Assembly: GCA_002339725.1 (NCBI GenBank)
Contig: DDKN01000126.1
Coordinates: 1-27,328 of the forward strand
DNA from: Thiobacillus sp. UBA2597
GTDB taxonomy: Bacteria; Pseudomonadota; Gammaproteobacteria; Burkholderiales; Thiobacillaceae
Length of the DNA: 27,328 nt
Direction: 5' to 3'
The notes under the pieces are model-generated. The model was not told the DNA's origin. It searched no databases and saw only the letters and a list, made by a program, of their open reading frames with translations. The position numbers and the translations under genes were made by a program. Shown piece by piece: positions 15,138-22,291 of this stretch; the first letter of the stretch is position 1; the number at the start of each line of letters is the position of its first letter.

Positions 15138-16567
15138 ACGGTCTGCTCGACCCCCTGCCCTGGCTGATCCTGCTGCCCCTGGCCTGGGCCAGCCTGGCCT
15201 TCCTGCTCGGGCCGGGCCGGGGCGGCCGGCTGGCGCTGGCCGGTCTGGCCGGGCAACTGGCCCTGGCCCTGTGGCTGGCCCGGCGCCTGATCGAAGGCGG
15301 CCCGGTGAGCCATGCCGTGGGCGGCTGGGGCGCGCCGCTGGGCATCGACCTGTATGCCGACGGCCTGAGCGCGGTCATGCTCCTGCTGACCCAGGCGGTG
15401 GCCCTGCCGCTGGCGTTCTATGCCCGCGCCTATTTCGCCCAGGGCGCCGGCCAGTTCTGGCCCCTGGCCGGTTTCCTGCTGGCGGCGATGAACGCGCTGT
15501 TCCTCGCCGCCGACCTGTTCAACCTCTATGTCACCCTGGAGCTGCTGGGCCTGGCCGCGGTAGGTCTGGTCGCGCTGGGCGGCGGCGCCGAGCCGAGCCG
15601 GGCCGCCCTGCGTTATCTCGTGGTCAGCCTGGCCGCCTCCGGCGCCTATCTCCTGGGCGTGGCGCTGATCTACGGCAGCTACGGCACGGTGGCGATCGCC
15701 CCGCTCACGCCGCTGATCGCCGCTCAGGCGCCGCTCGCCGTGGGCCTGGCCGCCGGCCTGATGCTGCTGGGGCTGGTCGCCAAGAGCGCGCTCTTTCCCT
15801 TCCATTTCTGGCTGCCGCCGGCCCACGGCGGCGCGCCGGCGCCGGTCTCGGCCCTGCTCTCGGCCCTGGTGGTGAAGGCCGCCTTCTACCTCATCCTGCG
15901 CCTGTGGCTCGGCCCCTTCGCACCGCTCACCGCCGACTGGGGCTGGCTGCCGGCCCTGGCGGGTGCCGGCGCGATCCTCTGGGGCTCCTGGCAGGCCCTG
16001 CGCACGCCGCGCCTGAAGCAGCTGGTGGCCTGGTCGACGGTGGCCCAGCTGGGCTATCTGTTTCTGATCTTCCCCCTGTTCGGCCTGAAAGAGCCGGCCC
16101 TGCAGGCCGGCACGCTGCAGGCGGTGGCGCACGGCCTGGCCAAGGCGGCGATGTTCGCCGCCGCCGGCATCCTGCTCAAGGCCACCGGACGGGACGCGGT
16201 GGACGGCCTGGCCGGGGTGGCCGGCCGCTTGCCGCTCACCCTGTTCGCCTTCGGCCTGGCCGGGGTGACCCTGATGGGCCTGCCGCCCTCGGCCGGCTTC
16301 CTGGCCAAGTGGCTCCTGATCGACGCCGCCCTTGAGCAGGGCCTGTGGCCGCTGGTGGCGATCGTCCTCGCCGGCGGCCTCCTGGCCGCGGCCTATGTGT
16401 TCAGGGTGCTGCGCCAGGCCTTTCTGCTGGCGCCGGAAGCGCAGCAGTTTCATCCCGTGCCGCGCCGTCTGGAATGGGCCGCCTTCGGCCTGGCGGCGGC
16501 CAGCGTGCTGCTGGGCCTGCGCGGCGTCGAATTGATGGCCCTGCTGGGGATCGGAGTCGCGCCATGA
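15134..16567 (+). CDS. mrpD: Mrp-like subunit D (MbhH-like), second cluster
   Basis: A 477-residue NuoL/M/N-family ion-translocating subunit that starts with GTG in a GTGA overlap. The channel residues are retained: Glu in FNLYVTLELLGLA (TM5), Lys in LVAKSALFPFHFWLPPAH (TM7), Lys in ALVVKAAFY, and Lys in GFLAKWLLIDAAL. It should therefore be capable of proton or Na+ movement. It is more divergent than MrpD of the first operon and rich in Ala, Gly and Leu. It is followed by a second antiporter-like subunit rather than by any redox subunit. Confidence 0.9.
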   Translation: MNGLLDPLPWLILLPLAWASLAFLLGPGRGGRLALAGLAGQLALALWLARRLIEGGPVSHAVGGWGAPLGIDLYADGLSAVMLLLTQAVALPLAFYARAYFAQGAGQFWPLAGFLLAAMNALFLAADLFNLYVTLELLGLAAVGLVALGGGAEPSRAALRYLVVSLAASGAYLLGVALIYGSYGTVAIAPLTPLIAAQAPLAVGLAAGLMLLGLVAKSALFPFHFWLPPAHGGAPAPVSALLSALVVKAAFYLILRLWLGPFAPLTADWGWLPALAGAGAILWGSWQALRTPRLKQLVAWSTVAQLGYLFLIFPLFGLKEPALQAGTLQAVAHGLAKAAMFAAAGILLKATGRDAVDGLAGVAGRLPLTLFAFGLAGVTLMGLPPSAGFLAKWLLIDAALEQGLWPLVAIVLAGGLLAAAYVFRVLRQAFLLAPEAQQFHPVPRRLEWAAFGLAAASVLLGLRGVELMALLGIGVAP

Positions 16568-18066
16568 GCCCGAACGAGGCCCTGCCGCTGGCCGTGCTGC
16601 TCTCCTCCCTGCTGCCGGGGCTGATCATCTTCGCCCTGCCCGAGTCCTGGGTCGGCACCCGCACCACGCTCAACCTGGCCGGGGCGCTGGCCAAGCTGGT
16701 CCTGGTCGGCCTGCTGCTGGCGGGGGTGGCGGCGGGCCAGGACTACGGCTTCCGCCACGCGGTGCTGCCGGGCGTCGAACTGGTATTCAAGGCCGACGCC
16801 CTGGCCCTGCTGTTCGTCACACTCTCCACCGTGCTCTGGCTGTTCACCACCTTCTATGCCATCGGCTATCTGGAAGACGCGCCCCATCGCAGCCGTTTCT
16901 TCGGCTTCTTCAGCCTCTGCGTCACCGCCACCATGGGCATCGCCATGGCCGGCAACCTGTTCACCTTCTTCGTGTTCTACGAGCTTTTGACCCTGGCCAC
17001 CTTCCCCCTGGTGGTGCACCGCGGCACGCCCCAGGCCATGCGCGGCGGCACGGTCTACCTGGCCTACACCCTGGGCGGCGGCGCCCTGCTCCTGACCGGC
17101 ATCGTCTGGCTGCATGCCCTGGCGGGGACGGCGGATTTCGCCCACGGCGGCTACCTCGCCGCCCTGCCGCCAAGGGCGGCCGGGCAGTTGCAGTTCGCCT
17201 TTCTGCTGCTGATCGCCGGCGTCGGCGTCAAGGCGGCCCTGGTGCCGCTGCACGGCTGGCTGCCCCAGGCCATGGTGGCGCCGGCGCCGGTATCGGCCCT
17301 GCTGCACGCGGTGGCGGTGGTGAAGGCCGGCGCCTTCGGCATCGTGCGCATCGTCTACGAGGTCTACGGCGTCGAATTCGCCCAGTCGCTCGAGCTGCTC
17401 ACACCCCTGGCGGTGGCGGCGGCGATCACCATCGTCTGGGGTTCCTGGCGCGCCCTGTTCCAGGACGACCTGAAGAAACGCCTGGCCTATTCCACGGTGA
17501 GCCAGGTCTCCTACATCGCGCTGGGGGTGGCCCTGTTCGGCCCGATCGGCACCATCGGCGGCCTGGTGCACCTGGTGCACCAGGGCATCATGAAGATCAC
17601 CCTGTTCTTCTGTGCCGGCAACTATGCCGAGACCCTGGGGGTGCACAAGGTGAGCGAGCTGAACGGCGCAGGCCGGCGCATGCCGCTGACCTCCGTGGCC
17701 TTCAGCGTGGCGGCCTTCGGCATGATCGGGGTGGCCCCCACGGCCGGTTACGTGAGCAAGTGGTATCTGGGCGAAGGCGCCCTGGCCGCCGACATGAGCT
17801 GGGTGGTGGCCGTGTTGTGGACCTCCAGCCTGCTCAATGCCGCCTATTTCCTGCCCATCCTCTACCGCCTGTGGTTCCGGCCGCAACCGGCCGGCTGGCC
17901 GGCCGAGCACATCCCCGCGCGCGGCTGGCGCGAGACCGGCTGGCTGCTGCTGATGCCGCCGCTGTTCACCGCGCTCGCCGTGCTGGTCGCCGGACTGTTT
18001 GCCGAGGCCGATTGGAGCCCGCTGGCCTGGGCCAAGCTGATCGCTGAGCGCGAATACCTGCAGTGA
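16564..18066 (+). CDS. Second antiporter-like subunit (D-prime / MbxH-prime-like)
   Basis: A 500-residue NuoL/M/N-family protein ending the cluster. Motifs: FVFYELLTLATFPLVVH (TM5 Glu), GVKAALVPLHGWLPQAM (TM7 Lys), VAVVKAGAFGIVRI (second Lys), LKKRLAYSTVSQVSYIALG, HQGIMKITLFFCAGNYAE and GYVSKWYLGEGAL (distal Lys). At 500 residues it lacks the long C-terminal extension of MrpA, so it is a stand-alone antiporter-like subunit. Following a D subunit directly, it resembles H-prime of archaeal Mbx/Mbs. It overlaps the D gene by 4 bases (ATGA). It converges with the beta-propeller gene across 36 bases, with no clear terminator. Confidence 0.88.
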   Translation: MSPNEALPLAVLLSSLLPGLIIFALPESWVGTRTTLNLAGALAKLVLVGLLLAGVAAGQDYGFRHAVLPGVELVFKADALALLFVTLSTVLWLFTTFYAIGYLEDAPHRSRFFGFFSLCVTATMGIAMAGNLFTFFVFYELLTLATFPLVVHRGTPQAMRGGTVYLAYTLGGGALLLTGIVWLHALAGTADFAHGGYLAALPPRAAGQLQFAFLLLIAGVGVKAALVPLHGWLPQAMVAPAPVSALLHAVAVVKAGAFGIVRIVYEVYGVEFAQSLELLTPLAVAAAITIVWGSWRALFQDDLKKRLAYSTVSQVSYIALGVALFGPIGTIGGLVHLVHQGIMKITLFFCAGNYAETLGVHKVSELNGAGRRMPLTSVAFSVAAFGMIGVAPTAGYVSKWYLGEGALAADMSWVVAVLWTSSLLNAAYFLPILYRLWFRPQPAGWPAEHIPARGWRETGWLLLMPPLFTALAVLVAGLFAEADWSPLAWAKLIAEREYLQ

Positions 18067-18102
18067 CCGCCCTCAGCCTCACTGCCAGCCTGGCCCTGCC
18101 GC

Positions 18103-19311
18103 TCAGCGTGGCAGTTCCTCGAACACGTTGGTCCAGACGTTGAGCACCTGACCGCCGCCGGGCTTGTTGCCGGTCTGGATGGTCTTCGCCACGGCGAGCG
18201 TCTTCATGTCCAGCTTGTAGAGGTTGCCGTCCTTCTCGTTGGACACGTAGCCCGCGCGGCCGTCCTTGGTGAAGGCCACGTGGCCCATGCGCCCGGCGCC
18301 GATCTTCAGGTCCTTGACCGTCTTGAGGTTCTTGAGGTCGATGACGGTGATGACGTTGTTGCCGTAGTTGGTCACCACCGCGTGCCTGCCGTCCGGGGTG
18401 TTGTAGGTGTGGCCGATGCCGTTGCTGGCGGTGGTGAGCCGGTGCGTGAGCTGCTTGCTTTTGGCGTCGAAGAAGGCCACCTCGCGCCCGCGGCTGTCCT
18501 TGCCGGGACCGCGGTTCAGGGCCATGAACAGCTTGCCGTCCTGGCTGAAGTTGCCGTGATGGGCCTCCACCACCTCCTCGCCGATGAGCGGCATGTCCAT
18601 CTGCGCGACGATGGGCAGGTCGGGTTTGCTGAGGTCGTAGACGATGATGCCGGGCTTGACGCTGTCATTGCCCTCGTGCACCAGCCAAAGCTCCTTGCCG
18701 TCGGGACTGGGGACCGGGTAGTGCGGCGCGCTGGGCACGGCGTGGGTCTTCACGCTCCAGTTCCTGGTGTCGATCACCACCAGGCGGTTGTCCACCCGGT
18801 CCACGGCGAAGAACAGGCGCGAGTCGGGACTCCAGGCGTTGTGCATGGAGGTCACGCCCTTGGGCGTTCCGGCCACTTCCAGGTCGATGACCTTGACGAT
18901 GCCGTCATCCGCAGTGCTCAGGAAGCTATGCCGCAGTTTGCCGCCATCCAGGCCCCAGTGGTTGATGCCCACCCACTTGCCGTCGGGGCTGACGATGCCG
19001 TGCTTGGGCCGGTTGCCGGTCTCGATGCGCCTGGCGACCGACTTGCCCGCCAGATCGATGACCACCATCTCCTTCTGGCCTTCGCCGGCACAGCTCACAT
19101 AGACCTTCTTGGCGTCCGGCGTGATGGCGCCCAGGGTGCCGCCCTTGCAGGTGTCCAGGGTGGCCGTCACCGTGTCGGTCCTGGTGTCGACGATGAAGGC
19201 CTGACCGGCACCGTGCAGGTGCACCACCACGTCGGGCCAGACCGGTTTGGCGGCACTGACCGGCGTGGACAGGGTGGCCGCGATGGCCAGCGTCAGCAGC
19301 GATTTGTTCAT
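18103..19311 (-). CDS. Exported YncE/cytochrome-d1-like beta-propeller protein
   Basis: A 402-residue protein with a cleavable signal peptide (positive start, hydrophobic core, cleavage probably after TPVSA) and about seven repeats of the YVTN/WD-like pattern, for example VIDTRTDTVTATLDT, PDAKKVYVS, VIDLAGKSVARRIETG, SPDGKWVGINHWG, SPDSRLFFAVDR, VIDLKNLKTVKDLKIG and TKDGRAGYVSN. This is the fold of YncE and of the heme-d1 domain of NirS. No CXXCH heme c motif is present. It is a periplasmic protein of unknown substrate. The start at 19311 is supported by GGAAGGAG seven bases upstream and by the signal peptide; an open frame extends further 5' but lacks these. It is a single gene, divergent from the P-type ATPase. 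Confidence 0.82.
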   Translation of the reverse strand: MNKSLLTLAIAATLSTPVSAAKPVWPDVVVHLHGAGQAFIVDTRTDTVTATLDTCKGGTLGAITPDAKKVYVSCAGEGQKEMVVIDLAGKSVARRIETGNRPKHGIVSPDGKWVGINHWGLDGGKLRHSFLSTADDGIVKVIDLEVAGTPKGVTSMHNAWSPDSRLFFAVDRVDNRLVVIDTRNWSVKTHAVPSAPHYPVPSPDGKELWLVHEGNDSVKPGIIVYDLSKPDLPIVAQMDMPLIGEEVVEAHHGNFSQDGKLFMALNRGPGKDSRGREVAFFDAKSKQLTHRLTTASNGIGHTYNTPDGRHAVVTNYGNNVITVIDLKNLKTVKDLKIGAGRMGHVAFTKDGRAGYVSNEKDGNLYKLDMKTLAVAKTIQTGNKPGGGQVLNVWTNVFEELPR

Positions 19312-19377
19312 GGCACGTCTCCTTCCGTTTGGTTCATGTGTTGTTTTGCCCTGTGGTCGCGCCGTGACAGACCACCC

Positions 19378-19386
19378 TGGTATTGT
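19378..19386 (+). promoter_or_regulatory. Candidate extended -10 promoter for the ATPase gene
   Basis: TGG followed by TATTGT (19381-19386) forms an extended -10 element, with no good -35. Transcription would start near 19393, giving a leader of about 110 bases. That leader holds a possible 7-bp hairpin (CTGTCGG 19410-19416 with CCGGCAG 19435-19441, one G-U pair) and a 12-codon open frame. On the other strand the same bases read TACAAT, which might serve the beta-propeller gene. Confidence 0.3.
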
Positions 19387-19456
19387 AGTCAGGCCCAAAC
19401 CGGACCTTCCTGTCGGCTTACCCGGCTGGAACATCCGGCAGAAAGGATGGTCTCGT

Positions 19457-19495
19457 ATGAAAAGCCCGCTTTGTCGACCCGCAACCGATGACTAG
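19457..19495 (+). CDS. Possible 12-codon leader peptide
   Basis: ATG at 19457 opens a 12-residue frame, MKSPLCRPATDD, ending in TAG at 19493-19495. AAAGGA nine bases upstream could serve as a ribosome-binding site, and the stop codon overlaps the Shine-Dalgarno (AGGAG, 19494-19498) of the ATPase gene. This arrangement would make ATPase translation depend on translation of the leader. Short frames of this kind arise by chance, so support is weak. Confidence 0.22.
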   Translation: MKSPLCRPATDD

Positions 19496-19505
19496 GAGTC
19501 CAGCC

Positions 19506-22214
19506 ATGCCCGATGAGCAGCTCCCCGTGACCGATTGGCATGCCCGTTCGACCGAGGAGGCCCTGCTGGCGCTGGCCAGCCGGCGTGAGGGCCTGTCCGC
19601 AGCGGAAGCGGCCGAACGCCTGCGGCGCCATGGCCGCAATGTGTTGCCGCCGGCCAAGAAGCGCGGCCCGCTCGTGCGCTTTTTGCTGCAGTTCCACAAT
19701 GTCCTGATCTATGTGCTGCTGGGCGCGGCCGTCATCACCGCAGCGATGGGGCATTGGGTGGACAGCGCGGTGATCCTCGGCGTGGTCCTGATCAATGCGG
19801 CGATCGGCTTCATCCAAGAGGGCAAGGCCGAGGCGGCGCTGGACGCCATCCGCGACATGCTCTCGCCCCATGCCCAGGTGCTGCGCGACGGCCGGCGCCA
19901 GGAGATCGACGCGGCCGAGCTGGTGCCGGGCGATATCGTCTATCTCGCCTCCGGCGACCGGGTGCCGGCCGACCTGCGCCTGATCGAGGTGAAAAGCCTG
20001 CGCATCGAGGAGGCGGCGCTCACCGGCGAATCGGTGGCGGTGGAAAAACAAACCGGGGCCGTGCCGGCCGAGGCCCCCTTGGGCGACCGGGCGAGCATGG
20101 CCTGGTCGGGCACCCTGGTCACCTATGGCCAGGGCGCCGGGCTGGTGGTGGCGACCGGCGCCGCCACCGAGATCGGCCGCATCAGCCGCATGCTGACCGA
20201 GGTGCAGGCCCTGACCACGCCGCTGTTGCGCCAGATGACGGTGTTCGGCCACTGGCTCACCGTGGTCATCCTCGGCATCGCCGCGCTGACCTTCGCCTAC
20301 GGCTTCCTGCTGCGTGGCTTCAGCGCGGGCGAGATGTTCCTCGCGGCGGTGGGCCTGGCGGTGGCGGCCATCCCCGAGGGCCTGCCCGCCATCCTCACCA
20401 TCACCCTGGCCATCGGCGTCCAGGCCATGGCCCGGCGCCGCGCTATCGTGCGCCGGCTGCCGGCGGTGGAGGCCCTGGGCTCGGTCACCGTGATCTGCTC
20501 CGACAAGACCGGCACCCTCACCCGCAACGAGATGACGGTGCAGGAACTGATCACGGCCGACGGGGTGTTCACCGTGACGGGCGCGGGCTATGCCCCGCAC
20601 GGCGGCTTCGCGCTGGACGGCCGGGAGACGACGCCGGAGGCCTGGCCCATCCTGCTCGAGGCCGCCCGGGTCGGCCTGCTCTGCAACGACGCCCGGCTCG
20701 ATCCGGCAGGCGAGGCCTGGCACCTCACCGGCGACCCGACCGAGGGGGCGCTGATCACCCTGGGCCTCAAGGCCGGCCTGGACCCGCGCTTCGAGGCCGA
20801 GGCCCTGCCCCGCACGGACGTGATCCCGTTCGAATCGGAGCATCGCTTCATGGCCACCCTGCATCACGATCATGCCGGGCACGGTTGGATCTATCTCAAG
20901 GGCGCGCCGGAACGGGTGCTGGAATTGTGCGCGGCCCAGCGCCAGGGCGGCGCCGATGTCGCGTTGCAGACGGCCGCCTGGCATGAGGCCATGGCGGCCG
21001 CGGCCGGGCGCGGCATGCGCCTCTTGGCCCTGGCGGCCAAGCCGGCCGGCGCGGACCAGCGCAGCCTGACCTTCGCCGATGTCGAGGCCGGCGGCTTCGT
21101 CCTCCTGGCCGTGACCGGCATCGCCGATCCGCCGCGCGAGGAGGCGATCCGCGCCGTGGCCGACTGCCGGTCGGCCGGCATCCGGGTGAAGATGATCACC
21201 GGCGACCATGCCGCCACCGCCAGCGCCATCGGCCGGCAACTCGGGCTGGCGGACGAGGTGCATGCCCTGACCGGGGCCGAGATCGAGGCCATGGACGAGG
21301 CCCGGCTGCGCCGGGCGGTGAAGGACACCGAGATCTTCGCCCGCGCCAGCCCCGAGCACAAACTGCGCCTGGTCAGCGCCCTGCAGGCCGAGGGCGAGGT
21401 GGTGGCCATGACCGGCGACGGCGTGAACGACGCGCCGGCCTTAAAGCGCGCGGATGTCGGCGTGGCCATGGGCATGAAGGGCACCGAGGCGGCCAAGGAG
21501 GCGGCCGAGATCGTGCTGGCCGACGACAACTTCGCCAGCATCGCCGCCGCGGTGGAGGAAGGCCGCACCATCTACGACAACATCCGCAAGGCCATCGTCT
21601 TCATCCTGCCCACCAACGGCGGCCAGGCCGGTGTGTTGGTGGCGGCCATCGTGCTGGGGCTACAGCAGCTGCCGATCACCCCGGTGCAGATCCTCTGGGT
21701 GAACATGGTCACCGCGGTGACCCTGGCCCTGGCGCTCGCCTTCGAGCCGGCGGAGTCCGACATCATGCGCCGGCCGCCGCGCGATCCGCGCGAGGCCATC
21801 CTCACCCCCTTCATGCTCTGGCGCGTGGCCTTCGTCTCCCTGCTGCTGGTGGCGGGCAGCCTGGGGCTGTTCCTCTGGGAACTCGGCCGCGGCGCGTCGA
21901 TCGAGGTGGCGCGCACCGCCACGGTCAATCTGCTGCTGATGGGCGAGGTGTTCTATCTCTTCAACTGCCGGCGCCTCACCAATCCGGTGCTGTCCCGGCA
22001 GGGGTTCATCGGCAACCGCTATGTCTGGCTCGCCATCGGCGTGCTGCTGGCGCTGCAACTGGGCTTTACCTATCTGCCTGCGATGCAGGCCCTGTTCCAC
22101 ACCGCGGCGCTCGATCTCGCGGCCTGGGGACGCATCGTCGCCTACGGCGTGCTGGTGTTCCTTGCAGTGGAAGCGGAGAAGGCCGTGGTCCGCCGCCTGA
22201 GGCGGCGTGCCTGA
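19506..22214 (+). CDS. P-type cation-transporting ATPase (P2-like)
   Basis: A 902-residue inner-membrane pump. It has an N-terminal cation-ATPase domain, actuator motif TGES, M4 PEGLPA (E291), phosphorylation motif DKTGTLT (D333), nucleotide-binding stretch KGAPE, hinge TGDGVNDAPAL, and C-terminal M5-M10. The overall plan and PEGLPA are those of P2A (SERCA-like) pumps. However, in M5 the SERCA Glu771 position reads Q707 (TNGGQ) and in M6 the Asp800 position reads A737 (NMVTAV), so the Ca2+ sites are not conserved. The substrate is therefore unknown, perhaps Na+, K+ or H+. The start at 19506 is chosen for AGGAG seven bases upstream; an ATG at 19488 lacks one. It lies in a cluster of cation antiporters, 77 bases before the CvrA-like gene. 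Confidence 0.92.
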   Translation: MPDEQLPVTDWHARSTEEALLALASRREGLSAAEAAERLRRHGRNVLPPAKKRGPLVRFLLQFHNVLIYVLLGAAVITAAMGHWVDSAVILGVVLINAAIGFIQEGKAEAALDAIRDMLSPHAQVLRDGRRQEIDAAELVPGDIVYLASGDRVPADLRLIEVKSLRIEEAALTGESVAVEKQTGAVPAEAPLGDRASMAWSGTLVTYGQGAGLVVATGAATEIGRISRMLTEVQALTTPLLRQMTVFGHWLTVVILGIAALTFAYGFLLRGFSAGEMFLAAVGLAVAAIPEGLPAILTITLAIGVQAMARRRAIVRRLPAVEALGSVTVICSDKTGTLTRNEMTVQELITADGVFTVTGAGYAPHGGFALDGRETTPEAWPILLEAARVGLLCNDARLDPAGEAWHLTGDPTEGALITLGLKAGLDPRFEAEALPRTDVIPFESEHRFMATLHHDHAGHGWIYLKGAPERVLELCAAQRQGGADVALQTAAWHEAMAAAAGRGMRLLALAAKPAGADQRSLTFADVEAGGFVLLAVTGIADPPREEAIRAVADCRSAGIRVKMITGDHAATASAIGRQLGLADEVHALTGAEIEAMDEARLRRAVKDTEIFARASPEHKLRLVSALQAEGEVVAMTGDGVNDAPALKRADVGVAMGMKGTEAAKEAAEIVLADDNFASIAAAVEEGRTIYDNIRKAIVFILPTNGGQAGVLVAAIVLGLQQLPITPVQILWVNMVTAVTLALALAFEPAESDIMRRPPRDPREAILTPFMLWRVAFVSLLLVAGSLGLFLWELGRGASIEVARTATVNLLLMGEVFYLFNCRRLTNPVLSRQGFIGNRYVWLAIGVLLALQLGFTYLPAMQALFHTAALDLAAWGRIVAYGVLVFLAVEAEKAVVRRLRRRA

Positions 22215-22279
22215 GCACGCCGCCGGGCACCGCGCCGGCCGGCAGGGGATTGTTTTGGCGCCGCCGCGCGCGGAGCCGA

Positions 22280-22285
22280 TAGAAT
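22280..22285 (+). promoter_or_regulatory. Candidate -10 box giving a leaderless antiporter transcript
   Basis: TAGAAT lies seven bases before the ATG of the CvrA-like gene, in the loop region of a GCCGAT/ATCGGC inverted repeat (22275-22289). The nearest -35-like hexamer, TTGGCG, is about 19 bases upstream. If used, transcription would begin at or next to the start codon. No Shine-Dalgarno sequence precedes this gene at a normal distance, which fits leaderless initiation but does not prove it. Confidence 0.25.
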
Positions 22286-22291
22286 CGGCCC

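Noticed and set aside
12875..18066. DabAB-type inorganic carbon pump
   Set aside because: Dab systems pair one NuoL-like protein with a large DUF2309 protein. No DUF2309 protein is encoded here, and the E, F, G and C subunits point to Mrp/Mbh instead.
19389..21359. 656-codon minus-strand frame opposite the P-type ATPase
   Set aside because: Antisense shadow of the ATPase; composition typical of a GC-rich complementary frame, no domain.
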